Assembly: GCF_029835735.1 (NCBI RefSeq)
Contig: NZ_JAOEAL010000001.1
Coordinates: forward strand, 3,162,001 to 3,226,000
Length of the DNA: 64,000 nucleotides
Source: Shewanella sp. GD04112
GTDB taxonomy: Bacteria; Pseudomonadota; Gammaproteobacteria; Enterobacterales; Shewanellaceae
Direction of reading: 5' to 3'
Positions 43,354-52,597 of this stretch are shown in pieces (position 1 is the first letter of the stretch; every line of letters starts with the position of its first letter). A model generated the notes under the pieces. It was not told the DNA's origin. It searched no databases and saw nothing but the letters and a program-made list of their open reading frames with translations. A program made the position numbers and the translations under genes.

Positions 43354-45330
43354 TTAGGCGACATGTCCTTGGTCGGCATTGGACAAGTGCAAATAATGCA
43401 GGTATTTCTCGTATTGGGTGACCACGTCCGCCAATAGCTGCTCTTCGGTATAGCCCATCACGTCATAGTGCTGGCCGCCCTGCTCTAAGTACACTTCGGC
43501 GCGATAATACCAATTGTTGCCCTGCTCTAACTCTTCACCGACTGGATTGACGATTTCAAAGCAGCGCATCCGCACACCGTATACGAAGGGTTGATAGGCT
43601 TCGTTGCTGATCACCAATCGCACTTTGCCATCGAGATACTCAAGATCCGCCGTTAAGCCCTTACTCATAAATTGCTGACACACCTTAGATAACGCCGGTG
43701 TCGCGACATTATTGAGGAAGACACGCGCCTCATCTTCGGTAGGATGCGACACTAAGACTTCGATGCGCTCCTCCCAACTGATATTAGTCTTAGCATATTG
43801 CACACTGGTGGTATGGAGCTGCACGCTGTTGATTTTCAGCCAATCGTCCTTCAGCGCCTTATACAGCCCTAAACACATCAGCAACATTACACATAGAAAT
43901 GGCATCGCACTGGCAATAGCGGCGGTTTGGAGTGCCTGTAAACCGCCCGCGATGAGCAGCACCGAGGCCACCACGCCCTGCAGCAATGCCCAAAACACCC
44001 GTTGCCAAACGGGCGCATTGTTATCGCCCCCCGAGGTCAGGTTGTCGATTACTAAGGATCCCGAGTCAGATGAGGTCACAAAAAAGGTCACCACTAAACA
44101 AATCCCAATGCCCGATAACAGATGCGGGAACGGCATATGTTCAAAAAACACAAACAGAGCCACAGGCACATTAGTATTCACCGCTTCGCTCAGGTAGGTC
44201 GCGCCTTGGTTCATAATGGCGTCGATGGCCGAGTTACCAAATACCGTCATCCACAAAAAGGTCAGCGCCGAAGGCACAAATAAAATACCGACTAAAAACT
44301 CACGTATAGTGCGGCCGCGACTCACCCGCGCAATAAAGGTGCCGACAAAAGGTGACCAGGAGATCCACCAGCCCCAGTAGAGTAGTGTCCAACCACCTAG
44401 CCAGTCTTCCTTATGCTGATAGGCATATAGATTAAAGGTTTTATTAACGATATCACTCAGATAACTACCGGTATTTTGCACAAAGGCCTGCAGCAACATC
44501 ACGGTTGGGCCAAGGATTAACACAATCAGCAGCAGAATAAGGGCCAAGCCTAAGTTAAGCTCACTTAAGCGCTTCACCCCTTTATCGAGCCCCGAAAATA
44601 CCGACAGAGTAGCGAGTAAGGTAATGCCAATAATCAGCGATACTTGCACCGTGGTGTTATTAGGCAATTGCTCGAATAAATAGCTTAGGCCCGAGTTAAC
44701 CTGCAATACCCCAAACCCTAGGGAGGTCGCGACCCCAAACATAGTCCCCAATACCGCAAAGGTGTCGACGCAGTGGCCAATCGGGCCGTGGATACGCTCA
44801 CCGATTAAGGGATAGAGGGCGCTGCGGGGTAACAGTGGCAGCTTATGCCGATAGGCAAAATAGGCCAAACTCAGGGCAACCACCCCGTAAATCGCCCACG
44901 CATGTATGCCCCAATGGAAGAAAGTAATCTTCATCGCTTCTTTGGCGGCGGCCAAACTCTCAGGCGTTGCATCGGGCGGCGCCAAGTAATGCATCACGGG
45001 TTCGGCAACGCCGAAGAACATCAGTCCAATCCCCATCCCCGCTGAAAACAGCATGGCAATCCAGCTCTTATAGCTATAGTCGGGCACGGAATGGTCTGGA
45101 CCGAGCTTAATATCGCCAAAGCGACTGACCATGACAAAGATGATAAAAATCAGAAAAATCGCCACGCCAAGGATATATAACCAGCCCGCTTTGACTTCTA
45201 GCCACGACTGCATGGATTTGAAAAAGTGATTGGCCTCGGTAGGCCAAATGGCGCAGATCATCACCATTAAGGTGATAAAAAAGACCGACGAATAAAAAAC
45301 CGGTGGATTAATACTCGACTTGATAGACAT
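43354..45330 (-). CDS. betT: BCCT-family choline/betaine transporter (BetT-like)
   Basis: About 658 residues from the ATG at 45330, which has GGGAG four bases upstream; a longer open frame to 45393 lacks this. Twelve TM segments with the BCCT signature around GWWISWSPFVGTFIARVSRG and the VPDYSYKSWIAMLFSAGMG segment. A long cytoplasmic C-terminal domain (about 150 aa, ending AEVYLEQGGQHYDVMGYTEE) is the BetT-type osmosensing tail. It imports choline or another quaternary ammonium osmolyte by H+/Na+ symport. No betAB genes are nearby. Confidence 0.88.
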   Translation of the reverse strand: MSIKSSINPPVFYSSVFFITLMVMICAIWPTEANHFFKSMQSWLEVKAGWLYILGVAIFLIFIIFVMVSRFGDIKLGPDHSVPDYSYKSWIAMLFSAGMGIGLMFFGVAEPVMHYLAPPDATPESLAAAKEAMKITFFHWGIHAWAIYGVVALSLAYFAYRHKLPLLPRSALYPLIGERIHGPIGHCVDTFAVLGTMFGVATSLGFGVLQVNSGLSYLFEQLPNNTTVQVSLIIGITLLATLSVFSGLDKGVKRLSELNLGLALILLLIVLILGPTVMLLQAFVQNTGSYLSDIVNKTFNLYAYQHKEDWLGGWTLLYWGWWISWSPFVGTFIARVSRGRTIREFLVGILFVPSALTFLWMTVFGNSAIDAIMNQGATYLSEAVNTNVPVALFVFFEHMPFPHLLSGIGICLVVTFFVTSSDSGSLVIDNLTSGGDNNAPVWQRVFWALLQGVVASVLLIAGGLQALQTAAIASAMPFLCVMLLMCLGLYKALKDDWLKINSVQLHTTSVQYAKTNISWEERIEVLVSHPTEDEARVFLNNVATPALSKVCQQFMSKGLTADLEYLDGKVRLVISNEAYQPFVYGVRMRCFEIVNPVGEELEQGNNWYYRAEVYLEQGGQHYDVMGYTEEQLLADVVTQYEKYLHYLHLSNADQGHVA

Positions 45331-45904
45331 AAAACTCCCTTGTTCTAGCCAGTTCCCTATTAAAATCCCTTCGATTTTGAAGAGATAGCTCAATAATAGA
45401 TAACTCTAGCCTCAGCAGTATGTGATCAGGATGAAATATGCACAAATAATCCATGACAAGGGCTCGCGGTCGGCAATTCCTTGTGATGTCATACTCATGT
45501 TGAAAACGCTTCCCCACTTCCCCGTTTGCTCAACGCTTTTGCTTAATAGCAAAGGCGGTAAACAGTTGGCTCGATAAACAGCTAAACCACTGCTATGCAA
45601 TGCGCTTTAAGAACCTATAGGACTCTCAAAGACAGCGAGCATCGACACCATGCGACCGAATCGCAGGGTTCAACCTCAATGGCGACATAATGCATATAAG
45701 CGGTTCGATATTCATGATATCGAGGATGAGGAATGCAAAGCGCGATTAGCGGTTAACGGTTAACCAGTAGCAAATAACCAGTAATAAATATCGACTCGGC
45801 CTTGCTTAAGCTCTACAGGAGTGCCTTCGAACAGAGACCACATGCTGTCAAAAACTGACTCAATAGAGACACAGATAATGCTAAACAGCAGCCGCTGAAT
45901 CAGC
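45331..45904. other. Intergenic stretch without a recognised gene
   Basis: About 570 bp upstream of the choline transporter. It contains a short plus-strand open frame beginning near 45650 (MRPNRRVQPQWRHNAYKRFD...) and several AT-rich patches, but nothing with a convincing ribosome-binding site. Probably the transporter's promoter region plus neutral DNA. Confidence 0.35.
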
Positions 45905-45934
45905 ATAAAAAATGGCGACCTATTAAGTCGCCAT
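45905..45934 (-). terminator. Intrinsic terminator of the DUF502 gene
   Basis: ATGGCGAC (45912-45919) and GTCGCCAT (45927-45934) form an 8-bp stem with a 7-nt loop. On the minus strand it is followed by TTTTTTATG, 64 bp after the gene. Confidence 0.85.
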
Positions 45935-45997
45935 CGGATTATATCACAAAAATGCCCCTATTTGACGCAAAAAACTGACGCAAAAATCAAAACCCAC

Positions 45998-46603
45998 TTA
46001 TTCAGCTTTAGTTTTTGCCGTTGCCGCGCCCGGCGTTTGCGAGATACCCGCCGTTAAATTGAAGCGCATCGCCTCCTCAAAAGACCAATCCACTAAAATC
46101 AAATCTTCACGTTTGACGAGACTCGTCACCCCCGCCATTTGGTAACTGAGTTGGAATAACACCGGTACCCAATCCCCTTCAGGTAAGGCATCGAGCAATG
46201 GCTGTGGCGGCGTATCCGTCATAATAAAACCCACCACAAACCCGCCATTGGCCTGTTTAACCAACACGGTTTGCTGAGTATTGGGTTTGCCTTCACGGTT
46301 CATTAAAGAAGCGATATCACGGATACTGCCATAAACAGATTTAAACAGCGGGAAACGCATCAGCTGACGTTCAATCCAGCCATAGAGCCACACAATAGGA
46401 CTCACCGAAAACAACAGGCCTACCGCAAACACTATGGCCACGACTAAGATAAAGCCCGCGCCGACAAAATGCTGGTTAATCCCTACCAACTCTAAAATAA
46501 AAATCCCTAAACCATCTAACGATACAAACAATGACCAAAACAACCACAGGCTTAAAGCCATCGGCAGCAGGTTCATCAAGCCACGGGCTAAGGTTTTCTT
46601 CAT
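45998..46603 (-). CDS. DUF502 membrane protein
   Basis: 201 residues. Two N-terminal TM segments (GLMNLLPMALSLWLFWSLFV and FVGAGFILVVAIVFAVGLLF) are followed by the DUF502 soluble domain (WLYGWIERQLMRFPLFKSVY, VLVKQANGGFVVGFIMTD, WVPVLFQLSYQMAGVTSLVK). Family members are conserved from bacteria to plants (LIKE COV proteins) with no proven biochemical role. The C-terminus is an Ala/Thr/Lys-rich tail. A MITE starts 124 bp upstream. Confidence 0.88.
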   Translation of the reverse strand: MKKTLARGLMNLLPMALSLWLFWSLFVSLDGLGIFILELVGINQHFVGAGFILVVAIVFAVGLLFSVSPIVWLYGWIERQLMRFPLFKSVYGSIRDIASLMNREGKPNTQQTVLVKQANGGFVVGFIMTDTPPQPLLDALPEGDWVPVLFQLSYQMAGVTSLVKREDLILVDWSFEEAMRFNLTAGISQTPGAATAKTKAE

Positions 46604-46726
46604 TACAATCTCATCAAATCCAATGGGATAAAAAAAGGCATAAATTATTTACGCTAAAAAGCGCGTTAAATGCTACCACAGAGTCACTTTTGCACCAGCA
46701 CTTGATGTAAGGTATGGCGCAGAACA

Positions 46727-46996
46727 TTAGGGCGTGTTGACGTTTCGAGATTAGATTTTGTTCGTTCTGGCAAGCACATGCTCGCGAAACGAGGAATGAA
46801 GTGTAGTTATTCTACTCAAATGACGAGTGACAAAGAGCAAGGGCTTGCCAGACGAACCCTTCGGGCAGCATTTGGCTGACGTTTCTGCTGCGTTATCGTC
46901 CGTTTATGTAGAATAACTACACAGCACGGACTTTGCCTTGCATAAAAGCCAGCCAAATTACTGCAAAAATAACCATCAAACGTCAACACGCCCTAA
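46727..46996. mobile_element. 270-bp MITE-like palindromic element
   Basis: Perfect 19-bp terminal inverted repeats: TTAGGGCGTGTTGACGTTT (46727-46745) and AAACGTCAACACGCCCTAA (46978-46996). TA within the ends could be the target duplication. Nested inside are a 15-bp perfect pair (GTGTAGTTATTCTAC at 46801-46815, GTAGAATAACTACAC at 46907-46921) and a near-perfect pair (46760-46775 with 46843-46857). No ORF of useful size lies inside, so it would depend on a transposase elsewhere. It ends 33 bp before the VOC gene start. Confidence 0.85.
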
Positions 46997-47028
46997 TAAC
47001 AAACCGCTACGGCATCGAGGGAAAGAAA

Positions 47029-47424
47029 ATGCGCGTGACCCGCCTAGACCATTTAGTGTTAACCGTGAAAGATATCGAGGCCAGCGTCGACTTTTATCAA
47101 CGCGTGTTAGGGATGAAAAAGTCCATCTTTGGTCAAGGCCGTATCGCCTTAAGCTTTGGCGATCAAAAAATCAATCTCCACCAAGCGGGCGCCGAATTTG
47201 AACCGAAGGCAAACCTTGCCACGCCCGGCAGCGCCGATCTCTGCTTTGTGGTCAGCCACAATATCGAAGAAGTGATTAACCACTTAAACAGCCTTGAAGT
47301 TGCAATTATTGAAGGCCCAGTACTGCGCACCGGTGCCACAGGCCGCATCAACTCCGTCTATATCCGCGATCCCGATTTGAATCTATTGGAATTATCCGAA
47401 TATTTGCCCGCCTGCGCGCTATAA
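47029..47424 (+). CDS. VOC-superfamily protein (glyoxalase/fosfomycin-resistance fold)
   Basis: 131 residues: MRVTRLDHLVLTVKDIEASV at the N-terminus, HQAGAEFEPKA mid-protein, and IRDPDLNLLELSEYL at the end. The pattern H8...E resembles VOC metal ligands (His in DHLVL, Glu in LLELSEY), similar to YwkD/virulence-associated glyoxalase-like proteins. The substrate is unknown. I chose the ATG at 47029 because GAGGGAAAG precedes it. A frame open to 46933 would begin inside the MITE and is not credible as the native start. Confidence 0.85.
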   Translation: MRVTRLDHLVLTVKDIEASVDFYQRVLGMKKSIFGQGRIALSFGDQKINLHQAGAEFEPKANLATPGSADLCFVVSHNIEEVINHLNSLEVAIIEGPVLRTGATGRINSVYIRDPDLNLLELSEYLPACAL

Positions 47425-47474
47425 ACCCAACGCGCTCAAATGTCGGTATCTTGGCAGGCGGGATAACGCGAGCC

Positions 47475-48371
47475 CTAGTTAAAGTGCAATTTTACAAACT
47501 CGATAAACAGCCGCACCCGCATGGGGAGATGGTCGCGGTCCCGATATAACATGGATAAGGTGCGGGCTTTGCTACTCCAGTCAGGGAGAACATGATTCAC
47601 CTCCCCCCGCGCTATCATAGGTAGCGCAAAATAATCCGGCACGTATCCGATACCTATCCCTGTTTTGATGGCGTGGGTCAGTAGCATCAGTTCATCCACC
47701 TCCAACCTGACGCCCTTATTCGGGTGATAATCAAACTCTTCGCCAGTCGTTTTATGCACCAATTGCCAAGGTATCATAGGGCGGCAAATAATGGTTGGAT
47801 GACCGCATAACTTGTCTGGCGTAGTAATACTCGAAATGTCGTAGTCAGGGTGAGAGCACAAAATAAAGTGAATATGCTTTAACGGTCTGGCAATCCAATT
47901 TTCAACCACTGGATTGCCCACTCTAAACGCCACATCCATGCCTTCCGCTTCAATATCGATAAGCGAGTTTGAAAAGCTCAAATCCAACTGAATATCGGGA
48001 TATTGCAACAGAAAATCATAAAAAATCGACCGCAGAAAATGAGTGCCAGAGTTGATGGGCGCGGAAATGCGGATTTTCCCCTGTGGCTGGTACTTATCCC
48101 GATGCAAATCTTCGTCAATATTATTGAGTTCATCAAACAGGGCTACAGAGCGCTCAAAATACTGCTCACCGATGCTGGTTAAGATAACGCGGTGAGCATC
48201 TCGATTAAGCAATCTCAGTTGCAAATCTGTCTCTAGCTGGCGGATACGGCGACTCAAGGTGGAGAGCGGCATACCTAAGGATTGGGCGGCCTCCTTAAAG
48301 CTCCCTGAGCGTGCCACAGCACAAAAACAGCGCAGATCGTCCAACGAATAATTAGGTTTCATTATTGGCAT
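47475..48371 (-). CDS. LysR-family transcriptional regulator
   Basis: 298 residues. The N-terminal winged helix (SLDDLRCFCAVARSGSFKEA, AQSLGMPLSTLSRRIRQLET) and the LysR substrate-binding domain (about 90-298) are intact. It is divergent from an EamA-type exporter starting 85 bp away. LysR proteins commonly activate a divergent neighbour in response to a small ligand, so the exporter is the likely target (inference). The first ATG and an internal ATG (48362) are both possible starts with weak Shine-Dalgarno sites. Confidence 0.9.
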   Translation of the reverse strand: MPIMKPNYSLDDLRCFCAVARSGSFKEAAQSLGMPLSTLSRRIRQLETDLQLRLLNRDAHRVILTSIGEQYFERSVALFDELNNIDEDLHRDKYQPQGKIRISAPINSGTHFLRSIFYDFLLQYPDIQLDLSFSNSLIDIEAEGMDVAFRVGNPVVENWIARPLKHIHFILCSHPDYDISSITTPDKLCGHPTIICRPMIPWQLVHKTTGEEFDYHPNKGVRLEVDELMLLTHAIKTGIGIGYVPDYFALPMIARGEVNHVLPDWSSKARTLSMLYRDRDHLPMRVRLFIEFVKLHFN

Positions 48372-48455
48372 TTACCGTCTTACTTTTGCTTGTTTATCCA
48401 ATTATTGAAATCAATACACTAAGACTCAGAATTTGACAAGTCATCCGGAGTGGCA

Positions 48456-49385
48456 ATGAAATCTGATCCAACGATGAAAGCAGTAATCCTGCTGATTATC
48501 TGTACCTTCTTTTGGGGGAGTTGCTTTCCCATTGGTAAACAAGTATTAAGCGAAGTACATGCCTTGACCTTAGTGTTCTGGCGCTTTGTGATTGCCGCGG
48601 CCTGTCTCGCAATCTACCTCAAGCTCGTCCGCATGCCGAAATTGCACTTAAGCATCAATCAATGGCTGTGGATTATTCTGGTCAGCGCGGTAGGTATAGG
48701 CGGGCTAAACCTAGGTCTGTTTACGGGATTGGCGTCAACTAATGCGACGAACGGCTCATTAATCATGGCTCTTAGCCCGCTCATCACGTCACTAATTGCC
48801 TGTGTTGCCCTGCGAACGCTGCCATCGTTTGCCCAGTGTTTTAGTCTGCTGGTGAGTCTCACCGGTGTGCTGATGGTGATCACCAATGGGCACCTTGAAA
48901 CCCTCTTCTCGATGCAGATAAACCATGGAGATAAATTAATATTCGGCGGCATGCTAGCCTGGAGTTTTTACACCTATTTCAGTCAAGGTATCAGCCGCTG
49001 GATGCCAGTCATCCCCTATACCTTTATCGGCATGTTGAGTGGCGCTGCCGTGATTGGCGCTTTATGTTTGGCATCGCCAGAGGTGCATCCCATCGCAGAG
49101 TTAGTAAATAGTTCGGCGTTAGGCATGGCTGAAGTGGTCTATATCGGCGTATTTGGTACGGTTGCAGGCTATTTGTTGTGGTTAAACGGCGTGCGCCAGT
49201 TAGGCTCAGCCAACGCAGCACTGTTTTTCAACTTTGTCCCCATCTTCTCCGTATTAACCTCGTTTATGCTTGGTCAAGCCGTTACCGAGTTGCAACTGTT
49301 GGGGATTATCGTGGTTATCGCAGGCTTGCTGCTACCACGAATTATACGGTTCAAACGCGAACCCAAAGTGTGCCCTGAATCCTAG
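48456..49385 (+). CDS. EamA/DMT-family transporter
   Basis: 309 residues with 10 TM segments arranged as two EamA halves (about 8-140 and 155-295). The FFWGSCFPIGKQVLSEVHAL opening, GLASTNATNGSLIMALSPLI and the second-half LGSANAALFFNFVPIFSVLT are typical of the drug/metabolite exporter family. The ATG at 48456 is set by GGAG five bases upstream; a GTG at 48450 overlaps that site. The substrate is unknown. Probably controlled by the divergent LysR. Confidence 0.87.
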   Translation: MKSDPTMKAVILLIICTFFWGSCFPIGKQVLSEVHALTLVFWRFVIAAACLAIYLKLVRMPKLHLSINQWLWIILVSAVGIGGLNLGLFTGLASTNATNGSLIMALSPLITSLIACVALRTLPSFAQCFSLLVSLTGVLMVITNGHLETLFSMQINHGDKLIFGGMLAWSFYTYFSQGISRWMPVIPYTFIGMLSGAAVIGALCLASPEVHPIAELVNSSALGMAEVVYIGVFGTVAGYLLWLNGVRQLGSANAALFFNFVPIFSVLTSFMLGQAVTELQLLGIIVVIAGLLLPRIIRFKREPKVCPES

Positions 49386-49563
49386 CCAATCCTCAAATTA
49401 CGTAATCAAGGCGGGAAGTTCTCGCCTTGATTATTGGCTTTAGCGCCTAGGATAAGTCATTTCAGTTATTGGGGCTGATTTGCTCGACCGCAAAAAAGCT
49501 TATGCCCCAAAGTAAGATAAGTTTGTCGTCAGATGTGCTGGATGAATTGTCATTGTTTCCCCT

Positions 49564-49625
49564 GTGACACGCCATAAACTCATCCCTGAGGGCTCGACGG
49601 CGGCATCCATGCCGCCAACGGTCAC
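49564..49625. repeat. 62-bp palindromic hairpin repeat, copy 2
   Basis: Bounded by GTGAC...GTCAC and containing GGCGGCAT-CC-ATGCCGCC (49599-49616). The length and the hairpin offset are the same as in the copy at 8115-8176. The surrounding 49386-50011 holds no other supported feature; base composition shifts to AT-rich after about 49800, at the edge of the island carrying the broken HNH gene. Confidence 0.7.
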
Positions 49626-50011
49626 AGTTGCAACAATGACAATCTTTACGACCATTGAACTGTTCATCTAGCTAAAAGCTTTTGCCCCATAACGAGTTAA
49701 CAGGTTGTCAGTGGTAAAGTAATGAGCGGACTTTCTAGGCTAAAAATTTTCATCGTTACAACCCGTGTGACGTAATTCACTAATCCTCCATCACGAAGCT
49801 GGATAGGTACACAGTCGTATTCAAAGCATAATAATTTTGAACTATTTTTATCCTGTACTCGTGCGCGTTTTTCCGGATGGCGTATTTGAGGAAAAGCTGA
49901 TAAGTTCTTTTATTACAAGTTATTAACTATGCGTGTTTTTACTGGTCTAATGAGGTAAACGTGCATGCACATAAATACTAAGACGTTAGACATAAAAGGT
50001 ACTTCTATTCT

Positions 50012-51111
50012 ATGAATTGTTTTATCTGTAACAAACTAATGGTTGATAAAATTGAACAAAAAAATCAATGTGAGAAGCACTGTGAACATATTTTACATAA
50101 TGCTCTTAGAGGAAAGCTAAAGTCACAAAATATTTTATGTAAACAATGTGGAAATAAACTTAATGACGAGATAGATATTGCATTTGTTAAATTTTTCTCC
50201 CCTGTAAATGAATTATTTAAAGATTATATGAGAAAAAAGATCATGGCTCTGCTTCTTCAACAAAGATACTCGGTAAACTATTTAATGGAAGGTTATCTGA
50301 TTTCGATGTTAACTACAAAGACGGCACTATTTTTCCATCAAGACCAAGTCATTCAATAGACTATGATAAAAGAATAGCTGAGATATTTGCCAGTAGCTAA
50401 ATTATTACAAATTACAAGAAAAGAGTAAGAGATGAAATAGAGGAAAATGGATATAATCCAAACGACTTCGAATATATAAATATTGAAACATATAAAGAGT
50501 CATTGTTTGTGCCTTATATCGGTTTAAATATTGATAGATTAGATGAAAAGATTAAGCTAGGTTATAATAAAATTGCTTCAGAGTTCGCCTTGCATAGTGG
50601 TATTAAAAGGGAGTGTTTAAATAGAACTATTGAAATTGATATAGATGGTAATGGGAAAATAATTTTTTCGGAAAATATCGTTCCATACTTTACTAATTCA
50701 TTGATAGAAGCTATTTATGAAGAGTTCAGGCCATTGATGGAGCCTAACTATCCTACTCACACCTTAATACTTTTCACTGAAGAGAAAAACAACGGAAGGT
50801 ATGTGTTGTATTGCTATATTGAGTTATATAGTACTTTTCAGAATTATGTGATCCTTAATCATGATTACCATCAAGAAGAAAGTCATATTTATCATCAAAC
50901 AATTATGAAGCCTAAAATTTTAGACACTTCTGTTGGTGATGATTTGAGACAATCACTGAGAAGGTCACATGAAATGTTTATGAAAGTCATTGACAATGAT
51001 GAAGTGCTAGATCCTTTAGAAAAAATTATTAGAAAAAGAATAGATAGTTTATCGGAGTATGAATTATCTATACTAGAAAAAGAAGTTGATATAATAGAAG
51101 ACTCTATATAA
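50012..51111 (+). pseudogene. Broken AT-rich HNH-type gene (frameshift plus nonsense)
   Basis: The first part (50012-50359) encodes a zinc-knuckle/HNH-like N-terminus (CFICNK; HCEHILHNALRG; LCKQCGN). Protein-like coding continues in the -1 frame after the A-run at 50233-50238 (KDHGSASSTKILGKLFNGRL). It then meets a single in-frame TAA at 50398-50400 and goes on to 51111 (FVPYIGLNIDRLDEKIKLGY...). The original product would be about 365 residues. The junction is an exact A AAA AAG heptamer in the zero frame, so programmed -1 frameshifting is possible for the first part, but the later stop still truncates it. Codon use is foreign and AT-rich. The second part is not a recognised family. Confidence 0.65.
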
Positions 51112-51535
51112 CCAAAACATGAGAAAAGAAAATTTTTTATCAAGAGAAAGTTATGATTTAACATGGATTTATAAAAAGCTGTTTTACAATCTGTACAATG
51201 AAAGATTAGAGTCTACCCCCCAATTTTTAAGCATTGGCGCTACAACTAGTAAGGAAGCTACTTAAAAAATGGCTCAAAAATATTACTATGAAAAGTTGCA
51301 AAGACTACTAGTTACCATTCAGGCAGTAAAATACTCACTATAAAATGTCTAACAGGCCATTTCATTCGCTCCCTTCAGTCACCGGGTGCTCGCAAGCTCG
51401 CGCCGTTTATGGCAGCATAAATTCATAGAAATTTTAATCCGAAACTAACAAGTTAGAGCAAAGGAGCTATCTCGCTTTTGTCCCAAAGCGTGCTGAGTAA
51501 GATTATGAAGTCTACAGGCTACGACAATACTAAAC
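51112..51535. other. Tail of the AT-rich island, no supported gene
   Basis: After the broken gene the DNA stays AT-rich to about 51340, then returns to the host composition. A fragment near 51378-51415 (GTCACCG ... GTTTATGGC) shares short motifs with the 62-bp repeats but lacks a matching hairpin. No ORF with a ribosome-binding site is seen. Confidence 0.35.
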
Positions 51536-51644
51536 AGGTGAGCCATGATGATTTGCGAGACGACCGTCCGCCCCACGGACGGGGCGGTCGAGCATCCACG
51601 GATGGACTCGCTGCGCGTCGTTGAGCAAATGCCATGACTCACCT
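51536..51644. repeat. 109-bp palindromic element with GC-rich hairpins
   Basis: The outer arms AGGTGAGCCATG (51536-51547) and CATGACTCACCT (51633-51644) are near-perfect inverted repeats, and pairing continues into ATTTGC/GCAAAT. Inside are CCGTCCG...CGGACGG (51565-51583) and a small CATCC-AC-GGATG hairpin. No ORF is present. It marks the right border of the AT-rich island, opposite the 62-bp repeat on the left. Confidence 0.6.
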
Positions 51645-51701
51645 ACCAATACGCATCAGCAACGACTCTCAAGTGCCCTCTTCCCATTTATCCCCTTAAA
51701 C

Positions 51702-51731
51702 AAAAACGCTCTGCGGTTAGGCAGAGCGTTT
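51702..51731 (-). terminator. Intrinsic terminator of the pst-phoU operon
   Basis: AAACGCTCTGC (51704-51714) and GCAGAGCGTTT (51721-51731) form an 11-bp perfect stem. On the minus strand it is followed by TTGTTT, 29 bp after phoU. Confidence 0.9.
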
Positions 51732-51759
51732 GCGGATAAAGCCGTGTGATAAAAGGCGT

Positions 51760-52470
51760 TTAGTCCTTTAAATCCTTTTCCATATCTTCGTAGGAAGTAT
51801 GGCGAACGTCTTTGCCTTTTACGTAGTAAATAATGTATTCGCAGATATTTTTACAACGATCGCCGACACGCTCAACCGCACGGGCTGCCCAGAGTACGTC
51901 TAATACATCGGGGATTGAGCGTGGGTCTTCCATCATGTAGGTCATTAATTGACGGATAATGCCTTCGTATTCACGGTCGAGCTTGGCATCTTCTTTGTGA
52001 AGCTCCAGCGCCGAATCGGCATCCATACGTGCTAAGGCATCGAGCGTTGCGTGCAGCATACGAATCGCATGGCGGCCCATATTTTCAATGCTGACTAATA
52101 ACGGCTGCTGATTATTCAAACGCTTATCTAATGCGGCCTTGGCTATACGTACACAGGCATCACCGATACGTTCAAGATCGGCAATCGATTTTGAAATCGC
52201 GATGATCAGACGTAAGTCGCTCGCTGCCGGTTGGCGTTTGGCGATAATGCGGGTGCATTCTTCGTCAATCGAGACTTCCATGCCATTCACTTTGTGATCG
52301 CCGGTGATCACCTTTTGCGCTAATTCGGCATCTAAGGTACTTAAGGCGTCGATGGCTTGCTCTAACTGACGCTCAACCAAGCCACCCATGGCGAGTACAC
52401 GGTTACGGATATCATCTAACTCGGCGTTAAATTGCCCAGAGATATGTTTGTTTAAATTCATATTTTCCAT
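51760..52470 (-). CDS. phoU: Phosphate transport regulator PhoU
   Basis: 236 residues with two PhoU three-helix domains (about 12-105 and 120-215). Conserved ExxxD-type metal-binding patches include SIADLERIGDACVRIAK and RAVERVGDRCKNICEYI. PhoU connects the PstSCAB transporter with the PhoR kinase and represses the Pho regulon under high phosphate (established). It is the last gene of the operon, 127 bp after pstB, before a strong terminator. Confidence 0.95.
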   Translation of the reverse strand: MENMNLNKHISGQFNAELDDIRNRVLAMGGLVERQLEQAIDALSTLDAELAQKVITGDHKVNGMEVSIDEECTRIIAKRQPAASDLRLIIAISKSIADLERIGDACVRIAKAALDKRLNNQQPLLVSIENMGRHAIRMLHATLDALARMDADSALELHKEDAKLDREYEGIIRQLMTYMMEDPRSIPDVLDVLWAARAVERVGDRCKNICEYIIYYVKGKDVRHTSYEDMEKDLKD

Positions 52471-52597
52471 TTGGCCAACCTTTTACTCAACTGTATCAAC
52501 GCCTAGATGGAGTTTGCAATGCTTAACTCTGTTCTAGGCGGTGGCTTATTTCGTTAATCGCTTATCACTCACATCACCACTACCAAAGGCAAGGTGA

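Noticed and set aside
45650..45765. Short plus-strand open frame upstream of the choline transporter
   Set aside because: No ribosome-binding site and no recognisable protein features; left as unassigned intergenic DNA.
14516..49934. Shared 16-mer TTATTAACTATGCGTG at 14516 and 49919
   Set aside because: One identical 16-mer pair is close to chance expectation in 64 kb and the flanks do not match.
49919..49990. Possible integron attC-like site (GTCTAAT ... GTTAGAC) before the broken HNH gene
   Set aside because: The 5' box is GTCTAAT, not the required YYYAAC, the interval is too short, and no integrase or cassette array is present.
51361..51425. Third copy of the 62-bp repeat near 51378
   Set aside because: Only short motifs (GTCACCG, GTTTATGGC) are shared and the hairpin does not pair; the evidence is too weak.
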